Below the pieces are notes generated by a model. That model was given only the letters and a program-made list of their open reading frames with translations. It was not told the origin of the DNA and ran no database searches. Shown here one piece after another: positions 28,333-36,489 of a stretch of 64,000 nucleotides of DNA. This DNA comes from Pseudomonadota bacterium (GTDB taxonomy: Bacteria; Pseudomonadota; Gammaproteobacteria; Burkholderiales; Rhodocyclaceae): the NCBI GenBank assembly GCA_018241725.1, contig JAFEDI010000126.1, forward strand, positions 59,603-123,602, in the 5' to 3' direction. The position numbers and the translations under genes were made by a program. Positions within the stretch are counted from its first letter, which is position 1, and every line of letters starts with the position of its first letter.

Positions 28333-28752
28333 TCAGTACGGAGGGGTGCAGCCGGCGGGGTACCAGACCCTGATGGCAACTCCGCCGACCCAGACGATGT
28401 ACGAGCCTTGGCAGGGCGTACCGTCCTTGGCTTTGGGGCTGTCGGAGCCACCTTGGGCGTTGCCGCTTTCACATTCCGGCAGCGCGACCTTCTTGGCCTT
28501 GGCCGCATCAGTTGCCAGCTTGGACATCACGCAGGCCTTGGCAGGCTTGCCCTTGGCGTCGAGCGGGATGACTTCCCCGTTCTTGCCGAAAACCACGGCG
28601 CCGGTGATGTCGGCAGGGGCCAGCGCGCCCTTGGTGAATTGCCCCAGGTTGCCAGCGGCAAACGCAGGTGCTTGGATCAGCGCACAGCCCACCAGGCCAG
28701 CGGCGATCAGCGTGAGTTGCCGGAAGGTGCGTTGAGTCGGAAACAGCCTCAT
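28333..28752 (-). CDS. Small secreted protein with four cysteines
   Basis: A 139-residue protein with a Sec signal peptide (hydrophobic LTLIAAGLVGCALIQA, cleavage near AFA-AG). The mature ~105 residues have exactly four cysteines (KACVM, LPECES, TPCQG and AGCTPPY), suggesting two disulfides. A VVFGKNGEVIPLDAKGKPAK segment and a C-terminal VWVGGVAIRVWYPAG are also seen. The family is not recognised. It is encoded 53 bp downstream of the FecR-TPR-barrel gene on the same strand, so it may be co-expressed and be a partner or export cargo of that outer-membrane protein. That role is inference. Confidence 0.65.
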   Translation of the reverse strand: MRLFPTQRTFRQLTLIAAGLVGCALIQAPAFAAGNLGQFTKGALAPADITGAVVFGKNGEVIPLDAKGKPAKACVMSKLATDAAKAKKVALPECESGNAQGGSDSPKAKDGTPCQGSYIVWVGGVAIRVWYPAGCTPPY

Positions 28753-28805
28753 TCTTTTGGTTCTCCAGATGGTTTATACGATGGACGAGCGGCAAGCTAC
28801 CGTGT

Positions 28806-31800
28806 TCAGAAACGCAGGTTGCCCTGCAGCAGCGCGGTACGCTGGGGGTAGAACAGGGGGACCCGAGGGTCGCCGTTCAGGTCGGTATTCTGAAAGCGGA
28901 ATTGACGATCGAATACATTGTATATGCCGAGAGACAGGGTTAGGCGATTGCTCGCCATGGGCACCGAGAAACGAAGGTTGGTGACCGAGAATTTCGATTG
29001 GGCGCGGGTTTCGCTCCCCGCACTGGACAGCAGTGCGGCATGCTGATCGACAGTCCAGTGCTCGAGCAGGGTGTCGGTGGGACCGGTCTTGAACCACAAC
29101 CGGGCTGGAATCAGATTGGTACGGACCTTGTAGGGATTGAAGCTGTCTCGCAGGGCAGTGTTGTCCGGGGCCTTGATTTCTTCATGGCGCCATTCGAGGC
29201 TGAACGCAACCTTCTGGCCAAGAGGCAGGGTGAGATGCGCACGATGAAGTTGCTCTTTCCAGGCCTCGAGGTCATTGGAACTGCTGAAGAAGTTCGGTAT
29301 CGGTACGCCCATGTGGCGGGCGGAGACTTCCAGACCGGTGTTGATTCCATTGCCGAAGCGTTGTTCGACACCGGCGGCAGCGCGTCGCCAACGAGTGCCG
29401 TTGGGGTCGTCGAAGACTTGGTTGAAGCCGGCAAACTGCGTGGGGGCGAGGCTTTCCCGATCGTACTTCGAGCCGGAAACGCCTTGGAAGAACGCACTGC
29501 GCAAGGTGGTGCCGTTGTTCAAGCGAGCGACGATCCCCAGCTTGCCGTTGATGCGTTCGCTCTTGGTGTTGTTGAGTTCGTCCAGGCGGACATACTCGGC
29601 GCCGCCATGTAGGGTGACGGCCGGGGTCAGCCTCCACTGGCCGTAGCTGAACACGGTGTCTCGGTCGCTCCGGAGTTGCACGGTCGGGAGCGTATAGGCG
29701 CCCAGGAGCATGTTGGGGGCTGTGCTGGGGGCGAAAGACAGATTAGCGTCGAGGGCTCCGGCTAGGCGGAAGGCGGTGGCGCCGGTGGCGATGCTCCCCC
29801 ATTCCCGTTGCAGCGAATACAGGGCTGACATGGCTTTGCTGCGTTGTCCCAGCTTTGCATCGAAGTTATTGTCGAGCCCGCTACTCTGGAAGAGATCCTC
29901 TACGCGCTCCCGGATGCGCTGGGTATTGGCTTCTGCGATGAATTCTTCACCGTTGCCGAAGGCACGGCGGAGGGCAACGCGGTACAGGTCGTTGATGATG
30001 CGATGGTCTGTATTGATCGGGCCATCGAACAAGGACTTGTCGAGATCGCCTCCGTTGCGCTCGCTGTGACGGATCTCTCCCAGGATCATGGTATCGGACG
30101 TCAGTGCAACCTGACCATTAACGCGGACACCACTGAGATGGGTGTCGGCCATGCGTTCGTCGAGGCCGCGGCCGCGGTAGTCAAAAGCGCCGACGGAGAT
30201 CTGCCCGCGCTCCCAGGAATGGGAGGCTACCAGGCTGCCGGACTGGGTTTCGCGGGTTCCTGTCGCCAGCGTGGCGGCAAAGCGGTCCGGCTTGCGGTCG
30301 AAGAAGGAGGTGGCTTCTTCCGGGGACGCGGCACGCGGTCCGTCGAGAGTGGGCAGCGGCGGCATCACGAACTGGGGCGGCAGGGGCCACTGGCCGATAG
30401 GCTGACGCAACTGGGCCTGTAGCAGTTCGCCCAGACGGGCCGTCTCGAAGCGTGGTGTTTCCGCATAGGCGTCAGCCAACAGGCGATGAGCCGATGCGCT
30501 CTGCACGTCGTCGTCGAGCGCGTTGATCGCCGTCGCCTGGGCCGCGGCGGCAAAGCCAACCTGCTGGTAGGCTGCGCCGAGACTGGCTGTGCGTGCGGCC
30601 CGATCCTGGTCGAGCAGCTCGCTGGAACGCAAGATGCTGCGGTTGTCGTTGCGGACCAGGGCCTCTTCGCCGTTGCGGATGGCGGCCAGGGGCTCGCGCT
30701 CCAGCAGCTTCAGAAAGGCGTCGAAGTACCAGGGCGTCGGCGAAGCCGGATCGAGGCGACGGGCCAGATCGAACTGGGCACCGGCTACCTTGTTGCGTGC
30801 TTCCTCCAGATAGGCGCGCCCCAGGTAGCTGCGAAGCTCGGCATTGCTGGGGTCGAGGAGGGCGGCGATTTCGACCTCACGGCGCCCGCCTTCGGTGTCG
30901 CCGAGGCGCATGAGTGCCAGTCCGAGCCCGAAATGGGTCAAAGGATCGCTGTCGTCAGTCTCGAGTGCTGCCAGGAATTCGTCGCGGGCGGCGTCAGTCT
31001 CGCTGCGCAGCAGGCGAGCGAAGGCGGCCAGCGCACGGGCCCGCTGGGTGTCGGGATCCAGGGACAGGACACGGCGGGCAGCTTCTCCACCGGCGGCAGC
31101 ATTGCCGAGATTCAGTTCGAGTTCGGCACGCCGCGCCCATGCCACAGGGTCGTTGGGGGCCAGCAGGGTGGCATGCTCCGCCACGGCACGGGCTTCCGGC
31201 AGGTGGCGGGTGGCTTGCAGGACGTAGCTCAAGGCCAGTTGGGCGGCAACGGACGTTTCGTCGAGGGCAAGCGCTTGCCGGGCTGCTGCTTCTGCCTCGG
31301 CATTCTCGTTGCGGGCTACATGCACGATGGCCGAGGTTGCCGCCAGCGACGGGTGGTTTTGCCGGGTGTGGGACGACAACAGGGCACTGGCTTCGTCGAC
31401 TCGGCCGAGGCCGAGGAGGATGCCGGCTTTGAGGGCTGCGACTGCGGGATCGGGGGTCGGTGTCTGTCCGAGGGCATCGAGGGCGGCCAGGAAATGGCCC
31501 CGATCGGCTTCGCGCTGGGCTGTTTCGAGTTTCTGTCGCAGCGCCTCGGGGTGGAGGGAAAGCTCCTTGCTGCCAAGGCGCGCGACCTGGGGGTAGTGAA
31601 TGGCCCAGGCGACCGCATCCAGGGGGCGTACTGTAATGCTGCCGGGCGCGCTGCCAGCGCGGGCTTCAATGGCCTCGCCAGGCCCCAGGACTTTCTCGCC
31701 TGCGGCATTGCCAGTACGGACGCGGCCTTCGGCGACCACGACCTGGGCGTCTTGCTCATGGCTGGCGACGGTGAACTCGGTGCCGTCCACCATCGCATTG

Positions 31801-32204
31801 ACGAACGGTGTGATCACGCCGAAGCGTTTGCTGAAGCGGCTGATGACGTGAACGATCCCGCGGCTGAGGCCCAATTCCCCACTATCAGCGGCTGGCGGTA
31901 GTGTCAGCGTGGTGTTCTGGTCCAGGCGGACCAGAACATTCTGGCTCAGCACCACTGCCGCGCGACCAGGGCCACGTACGGCAACCTGGTCGCCTGGACA
32001 CAGGGGCTGGCGGAGTGTTGCAGCCTGCCAGTTACCGCCTGTGTTGCTACGGACTTCGACTCGCCCTTCGACGGCGGTCAGGGTACCGGCTTTCGGTTCG
32101 CAGGTAGCTCCCGCTTCGAGCGCCACGACGGCGCACGCGATAGCTAGGCCAAACTGGTGTGGGCGTAGCAAAAAAGTGCCCTGGGCTGGGAGGGTAGGCT
32201 CCAT
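28806..32204 (-). CDS. FecR domain-TPR-outer membrane beta-barrel protein
   Basis: A 1132-residue envelope protein. A hydrophobic signal at about 15-33 is followed by a FecR domain (about 70-185, with LCPGDQVAVRGPGRAAVVLS and FGVITPFVNAMVDGTEFTVA). A long array of tetratricopeptide-like helices covers about 215-590 (for example GLALMRLGDTEGGRREVEIA). From about 630 to the end, alternating beta-strand patterns typical of an outer-membrane barrel appear, closing in RTALLQGNLRF with a terminal Phe. FecR domains usually sit in a regulator or periplasmic sensor; here one is joined to TPRs and a barrel. It follows the CHASE2 cyclase gene on the same strand with a 165-bp gap. It may sense or bind an extracellular or wall polymer; the ligand is unknown. 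Confidence 0.8.
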   Translation of the reverse strand: MEPTLPAQGTFLLRPHQFGLAIACAVVALEAGATCEPKAGTLTAVEGRVEVRSNTGGNWQAATLRQPLCPGDQVAVRGPGRAAVVLSQNVLVRLDQNTTLTLPPAADSGELGLSRGIVHVISRFSKRFGVITPFVNAMVDGTEFTVASHEQDAQVVVAEGRVRTGNAAGEKVLGPGEAIEARAGSAPGSITVRPLDAVAWAIHYPQVARLGSKELSLHPEALRQKLETAQREADRGHFLAALDALGQTPTPDPAVAALKAGILLGLGRVDEASALLSSHTRQNHPSLAATSAIVHVARNENAEAEAAARQALALDETSVAAQLALSYVLQATRHLPEARAVAEHATLLAPNDPVAWARRAELELNLGNAAAGGEAARRVLSLDPDTQRARALAAFARLLRSETDAARDEFLAALETDDSDPLTHFGLGLALMRLGDTEGGRREVEIAALLDPSNAELRSYLGRAYLEEARNKVAGAQFDLARRLDPASPTPWYFDAFLKLLEREPLAAIRNGEEALVRNDNRSILRSSELLDQDRAARTASLGAAYQQVGFAAAAQATAINALDDDVQSASAHRLLADAYAETPRFETARLGELLQAQLRQPIGQWPLPPQFVMPPLPTLDGPRAASPEEATSFFDRKPDRFAATLATGTRETQSGSLVASHSWERGQISVGAFDYRGRGLDERMADTHLSGVRVNGQVALTSDTMILGEIRHSERNGGDLDKSLFDGPINTDHRIINDLYRVALRRAFGNGEEFIAEANTQRIRERVEDLFQSSGLDNNFDAKLGQRSKAMSALYSLQREWGSIATGATAFRLAGALDANLSFAPSTAPNMLLGAYTLPTVQLRSDRDTVFSYGQWRLTPAVTLHGGAEYVRLDELNNTKSERINGKLGIVARLNNGTTLRSAFFQGVSGSKYDRESLAPTQFAGFNQVFDDPNGTRWRRAAAGVEQRFGNGINTGLEVSARHMGVPIPNFFSSSNDLEAWKEQLHRAHLTLPLGQKVAFSLEWRHEEIKAPDNTALRDSFNPYKVRTNLIPARLWFKTGPTDTLLEHWTVDQHAALLSSAGSETRAQSKFSVTNLRFSVPMASNRLTLSLGIYNVFDRQFRFQNTDLNGDPRVPLFYPQRTALLQGNLRF

Positions 32205-32207
32205 TAC

Positions 32208-32339
32208 AACTGTACCGAATCGAATTTATGAAGCATTTGACTAGATGTTTCAGACGCAATACTAACTGTAAATCGCCGCGAAATGCGCATTTGATCGGTC
32301 TTTAAGTCATTGTCTTGTTGAGAAAAAATGCTAACTGTA
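32208..32339. repeat. Three direct AACTGTA repeats upstream of the FecR-barrel gene
   Basis: The heptamer AACTGTA occurs at 32208-32214, 32264-32270 and 32333-32339. Two of the copies are embedded in a 13-bp repeat (AATACTAACTGTA at 32258-32270 and AATGCTAACTGTA at 32327-32339) with one mismatch. All are in one orientation in the AT-rich gap between the CHASE2 cyclase stop and the barrel gene start. They could bind a regulator; the protein is unknown. Confidence 0.4.
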
Positions 32340-32369
32340 TCGATCTGTTACAGGGCTTTCGATGTCGGC

Positions 32370-34364
32370 CTATTTGCTGGTCATGACGATATGCCCGTCG
32401 CTGTCAGGAACTGGTGAGCCAGCCAGGCGGTCATGACAGCGCTGCAGGTAGAAGCGAGCCGGACCATCGTTCGGCAACTGCTCCAGCAGACGTTGCAGGT
32501 GGGGAACTGCGGCCTCCGGTGCGTCGCTGAGGTAAGCATTGCGCGCCGTTTCGAAGGCATTTCCCAAGTCCGGAGAGAGTGGTGCGGAAAGGATTTCATG
32601 GAGTTCCAGCGGCGCTCGCTTGCCGATCAGGGCGAAAGCCCCGAGGGCTCGGGCATAACCTTGTTCCGCGCCGTCACGGCCGTGGGATACGACGGCCGCA
32701 GATGCCAGGATGCGCGTCCCGAGTGGTTTGTTGCCGCCCTGGATGCGGCTGGAAGTATTGACGATGTCGCCGACCACTCGCAATTCCCGATGCTGATCGC
32801 TTCCGACTTCGCCGAGAAAAACCGGGCCATAGTGGAGGCCGAAGCGTGTTTTCAGCGTGCCTGGAGCCTTGTCCTCGTTCATGCGCAGATGCAGGGCCAG
32901 CGCAGCGGCCCGGGCCCGGCTGCAGGCGTCCGCGGCGGAGTCGTCGGCCAGCCAGAGGCACATGGCGGAGTCGCCGACAATGTCCATGACATGCCCGCCA
33001 TGGGCTTCGACGAGCGGGATGAATATCGCGAAATAGCTGTTCAGCATGTTGCGGGTAGCTTCCGGGCTAAGCCCCTCGGACAGGCTGGTATAGGATTCGA
33101 TATCGCTGCACAGGCAGACCCCGTGGGCCGTGCGCCCACCATCGTGGCCCTGCAGCAGCGCTGCGAGCTTGGCATTGCCCTGGTGGCTGAGCCCCCGGTC
33201 GAGGGCCCTGACGAGCTGGCGTTCCCGTTGCCGGGCGGCGCGCATCTGCAGGGTGATGCCCCCGGCCGAGGCAATCAGCGGGGCAATGACGACGGGCAGG
33301 ATCACGGGCAGCCATAGATACGCCCAGGTGAAGCAGGCCCAGGCGACGACGAGCCAAGCAAGGGCAAGGCCCAACGTGATCGCCAGGGCTCGCCGAGTGC
33401 CGGCAAAGCGCCATGGTAGTGCGAGCAGCAGTCCCCAGATGAGTACTCCAGCGGCCGTGGCCCCTGTGGGAGGGCGCTCCAGGCTGGAGTCTTCGAGCAG
33501 ATTGCCCAGCGCGGTGGCGCACAGTTCGACGCCGCTGATGTCGAGGCCGTCCGGTGTGCTGTAAGGTGTTCGGAACATGTCGGCCTGGCGCGACTGGTTG
33601 AACTCGGAAAAGCCGATCAGTACCGCCTTGCCACGGAATGCCGCGTCCCCGGCAGATGGGTCGGTGAGCAGTTCCAGGGCGGTGGAATAGGGGATCGTAC
33701 GAATGCTGCCGATCGGGCCATAGAGGTTGAGAATGCGGCGCTGCGCATTCGCCGACCGGGCGTCGTGATGACCCATGCGCCGAGCCATCAGGAATGGGAG
33801 GGAAGGTCGGTCGCCGACGCTGGGGACGGCACTCCAGAATTCGATGACGCCGTCCGGCGTTTTCGGCATGATGAAGGGGCCGTTGGCCCAGGCGGCATCG
33901 CGCAGCAGGGGCTGGGCCTGGGTAATGTGGTCCATGCTGGCCAGGATTTCACCGCGGGGGCCGGTGACGGACTCGCGGCTGACGCCTTCAATGAGCGTTA
34001 CGTTGCCCGCTTTGCGCAAGGCCGCGGCTAAGGCCTGATCGTCGGCGGGTTCGCGTTCCCTCTCGAAGAGCACATCGAAACCGATGGCTTTGGCGCCCCG
34101 CTCGGCCAGGCCGTTGACGAGGCGCGCATGTAAGATGCGGGGCCAGCGTTCGGGACGGGGGGACTGACCGAGGTCCCGGGCTGAGCGGGAATCGAGGGTT
34201 ATAATCGCAACGGATTCAGGCGCCGGGCGAGGACCACGGAGCGCATAAAGCAAATCGAGGCCTGCGCCGTTCTCAAGTTCCTGGGCTGGAGAGAAAAAAA
34301 CCACTGCCAGTACGAGCAGTGTGGTCAGAAGAAGTCCGGCGAGAGGCTTGTCGGGGAACGGCAC
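32370..34364 (-). CDS. CHASE2-sensor class III nucleotide cyclase
   Basis: This 664-residue membrane protein has an N-terminal helix (about 8-25), a periplasmic CHASE2 domain (about 30-300; IITLDSRSARDLG, KAIGFDVLFERERE and GKAVLIGFSEF are typical), and three helices (about 300-372). The C-terminal class III cyclase domain (about 410-600) has metal-binding D421 and D465 and transition-state N536 and R540 (VGDIVNTSSRIQ). At the positions that normally select ATP (Lys, and Asp or Thr) it has D461 and R529, a charge-swapped pair. A TPR-like C-terminal tail follows. It probably makes a cyclic nucleotide in response to a periplasmic signal. A Crp-type regulator is divergent 43 bp away. Confidence 0.87.
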   Translation of the reverse strand: MPFPDKPLAGLLLTTLLVLAVVFFSPAQELENGAGLDLLYALRGPRPAPESVAIITLDSRSARDLGQSPRPERWPRILHARLVNGLAERGAKAIGFDVLFEREREPADDQALAAALRKAGNVTLIEGVSRESVTGPRGEILASMDHITQAQPLLRDAAWANGPFIMPKTPDGVIEFWSAVPSVGDRPSLPFLMARRMGHHDARSANAQRRILNLYGPIGSIRTIPYSTALELLTDPSAGDAAFRGKAVLIGFSEFNQSRQADMFRTPYSTPDGLDISGVELCATALGNLLEDSSLERPPTGATAAGVLIWGLLLALPWRFAGTRRALAITLGLALAWLVVAWACFTWAYLWLPVILPVVIAPLIASAGGITLQMRAARQRERQLVRALDRGLSHQGNAKLAALLQGHDGGRTAHGVCLCSDIESYTSLSEGLSPEATRNMLNSYFAIFIPLVEAHGGHVMDIVGDSAMCLWLADDSAADACSRARAAALALHLRMNEDKAPGTLKTRFGLHYGPVFLGEVGSDQHRELRVVGDIVNTSSRIQGGNKPLGTRILASAAVVSHGRDGAEQGYARALGAFALIGKRAPLELHEILSAPLSPDLGNAFETARNAYLSDAPEAAVPHLQRLLEQLPNDGPARFYLQRCHDRLAGSPVPDSDGHIVMTSK

Positions 34365-34407
34365 GGGACAGGGGTCAGAACTGTTCGGTCATGGGGGAAA
34401 GTCGGTG

Positions 34408-35055
34408 ATGTATCTTGAGCGGGTGGATCTGTTTGCAGGCCTGAATGACATACAGGTCAAGACGCTGAAGGAGCGTTCGCGCATACGCAGCTTTGCAGCC
34501 AACACCATCGTGGTCAACGAGGGGGATGAAGGCAGCAGTCTGTTTGTTGTGCAAAGCGGGTCCCTCAAGGCCTTTCTCACGGATAACAATGGGCGGGAGG
34601 TCACCCTTTCCCTCCTCGATCCGGGGGATTACTTTGGTGAGCTCGCCCTGCTGGACGATTCGCCACGTTCCGCATCCGTCATCGCGGTGACTCGCAGTGA
34701 AGTATTGCAGATTCCGCGCACGGCCTTCCTGAGTCTGATCGAGTCTGATCCGACCTGCATGCAGATGGTGGTACGTAACCTGGTGGCACGGATCCGCCTG
34801 CTCACTGACAATGTCCGGGCACTTGCGCTCGTCGATGTGTTCGGGCGGATCGCCCGGCTCTTCGAGACGATGGCCGTCGAGCGGGATGGCATGATGCTGA
34901 TCGACCGCCGCCTGACCCAGCAGGACCTCGCCAATATGGTGGGCGCCTCGCGGGAGATGGTGAATCGTATTCTCCGCGATCTGGTTGCCGGTGGTTACAT
35001 CGAGATCGAGCAGCAACGCATTATCCTGTGCAAGAAACTGCCCCAGAGCTGGTAA
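34408..35055 (+). CDS. Crp/Fnr-family transcriptional regulator
   Basis: A 215-residue regulator. The N-terminal cyclic-nucleotide-binding fold (about 5-115) has a phosphate-binding cassette FGELALLDDSPRSAS with E78, R87 and S88, matching CRP/PKA-type residues that hold the cyclic phosphate. A long dimer helix follows (about 115-140). The C-terminal winged HTH has RRLTQQDLANMVGASREMVN. No Fnr-like cysteines are seen. ATG 34408 is chosen over an in-frame upstream start because a GGGGGAAAG site precedes it and the longer frame overlaps the cyclase start. It is divergent from the CHASE2 cyclase, which suggests it reads that enzyme's product; this is inference. Confidence 0.87.
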   Translation: MYLERVDLFAGLNDIQVKTLKERSRIRSFAANTIVVNEGDEGSSLFVVQSGSLKAFLTDNNGREVTLSLLDPGDYFGELALLDDSPRSASVIAVTRSEVLQIPRTAFLSLIESDPTCMQMVVRNLVARIRLLTDNVRALALVDVFGRIARLFETMAVERDGMMLIDRRLTQQDLANMVGASREMVNRILRDLVAGGYIEIEQQRIILCKKLPQSW

Positions 35056-35153
35056 GGTAATGTGGATGTGCTCTGGTGAGAGTAAAACCCTTCTCTTTGC
35101 AAGGAAATTTAACACGCCTGGGCTACACTGGAAGCGTCGAGGGGAGGAATATC

Positions 35154-35369
35154 ATGAGCTTCATCGATTCGCCCATCAGTCGTTGCGAAGCCGTCCATGA
35201 GATGGTTTTGACTGACCAGACCCAGCTTCAGTGTGCCTTGGAGCATGGTTGTCCGCCGGGCCGTGAGTGCCCGCTCGATACTTGTTTCGCCGAGATTTCC
35301 GGTGTGACGGAAGCCGCCACGCTGGAGGAGCTCGCCGCTGTCGGCGCAGCCCATCGCCGCAAGCCCTGA
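35154..35369 (+). CDS. Small cysteine-rich protein
   Basis: A 71-residue protein with five cysteines at 11, 27, 33, 39 and 44 (CALEHGCPPGRECPLDTCF), spaced C-x5-C-x5-C-x4-C in the core. It could bind a metal or Fe-S cluster. A strong GAGGGGAGGA ribosome binding site sits just before ATG 35154, which supports that start over one 78 bp upstream. It has no signal peptide. It lies 98 bp after the Crp/Fnr gene and 7 bp before another small gene. I do not recognise the family. Confidence 0.6.
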   Translation: MSFIDSPISRCEAVHEMVLTDQTQLQCALEHGCPPGRECPLDTCFAEISGVTEAATLEELAAVGAAHRRKP

Positions 35370-35376
35370 CTGCGCG

Positions 35377-35577
35377 ATGGCCAATCGGACTCTCGGTACG
35401 CGTCAGAAGCTGGTGTTCCGTAATCCGGACGGTGTTCGGAAGGGTGGGCCGCGGAATCCCCTTGTCGTTCCGGCCTTGCTGCGCAAGGCGGGCCCCCATG
35501 AACAATCGGGTGGGGCCAAACAACAGGAGGCCAAGCGCTCTCTGCTCAAGCAGTTGCTGGGGCAGGACAAGTCGTAG
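35377..35577 (+). CDS. Small basic hypothetical protein
   Basis: This 66-residue protein is rich in Lys and Arg (MANRTLGTRQKLVFRNPDGV, then KQQEAKRSLLKQLLGQDKS). It starts seven bases after the stop of the cysteine-rich gene, so it is probably translated by coupling; its own ribosome binding site is weak. It has no signal peptide or membrane segment. Function is unknown, and it could bind nucleic acid given its charge. Confidence is limited by its size. Confidence 0.45.
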   Translation: MANRTLGTRQKLVFRNPDGVRKGGPRNPLVVPALLRKAGPHEQSGGAKQQEAKRSLLKQLLGQDKS

Positions 35578-35611
35578 GGGCGAGTGAGTTCGCCCGCACG
35601 AGCCTTTTTGC

Positions 35612-36481
35612 TTACTTCAGGTTCAGCTTCTCGAGCAGTCCATCGAGCTGGTCCAGACTGCCGAACTCGATCGTCACTGCGCCAACCCCTTTCTTGTTGG
35701 CCTTGATCTTCACCGTTGCGCCGATGCGGTCGGCGATGTCTTCCTGCAGGCGCAGGATGTCCCGGTCTGGTGGCGGGGGTGGCAGCTTGTTGTGGGGATT
35801 GAGTGCTTGATTCACCAGGCGCTCGACGTCGCGTACCGACAGGCCCTTGGCGGCAATCAGGTTGGCCAGGCCGATCTGCGTAGCGCCATCGAGGGGCAGC
35901 AGCGCCCGGGCATGGCCCATGTCGATATCGCCGGCCATCAGCAGTTCCTGCACAGGCGGGGCCAGTTGCAGCAGGCGCAGCAGGTTGGAGGCGGCTGGGC
36001 GGGAGCGCCCTACGGCGTCGGCGGCTTGCTGGTGGGTCATGCCGAACTCGTCGATGAGGCGCTGGATGCCGGCGGCCTCTTCGAGGGGGTTGAGGTCTTC
36101 CCGCTGTATGTTCTCGATGAGGGACATCGCCAGCGCGGCTTCGTCCGGAATATCCCGCACCAGGCAGGGCACGGCGGACAGGCCGGCGATCTGAGCGGCG
36201 CGCCAGCGCCGTTCGCCGGCGATGATCTCGTAGCGCTTGGCGTCGAAGGCGCCACCGATCTGGCGTACCAGGATGGGCTGCATGACCCCCTGAGACTTGA
36301 TGGAGGCGGCCAGCTCTTCCAGGGAGCCCGGGTCCATGCGCGTGCGCGGCTGGTACTTGCCGGGCTGCAGTTCGGAGGCGGGGAGGATCTGCAGTTCGCC
36401 CTCGGCCTTTTCCGGCTCGGCATTGCCGCCGAGGAGCGCGTCGAGACCGCGGCCGAGGCCTTTGAGTTTCGGAGATGCCAT
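35612..36481 (-). CDS. parB: Chromosome-partitioning protein ParB
   Basis: A 289-residue ParB. The N-terminal KLKGLGRGLDALLGG is the standard opening, and the ParB/Srx CTPase region contains LQPGKYQPRTRMDPGSLEEL and GERRWRAAQIAGL (box II). The ENIQREDLNPLEEA motif follows, then an HTH (MTHQQAADAVGRSRPAASNL) and a C-terminal dimerisation domain. It binds parS and, with ParA, segregates the origin region. The ATG at 36481 is 9 bp after the parA stop (36490). A longer overlapping frame upstream is a parA shadow. Confidence 0.96.
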   Translation of the reverse strand: MASPKLKGLGRGLDALLGGNAEPEKAEGELQILPASELQPGKYQPRTRMDPGSLEELAASIKSQGVMQPILVRQIGGAFDAKRYEIIAGERRWRAAQIAGLSAVPCLVRDIPDEAALAMSLIENIQREDLNPLEEAAGIQRLIDEFGMTHQQAADAVGRSRPAASNLLRLLQLAPPVQELLMAGDIDMGHARALLPLDGATQIGLANLIAAKGLSVRDVERLVNQALNPHNKLPPPPPDRDILRLQEDIADRIGATVKIKANKKGVGAVTIEFGSLDQLDGLLEKLNLK

Positions 36482-36489
36482 GGTGTCGG

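Noticed and set aside
30486-31901. 471-codon plus-strand frame inside the FecR-TPR gene
   Set aside because: It is antisense to the TPR region and has no domain or start signal.
35578-35610. Weak hairpin GGGCGA/TCGCCC followed by a T-run after the small basic gene
   Set aside because: The T-run is eight bases after a six-bp stem, so it may not act as a terminator; not strong enough to list.
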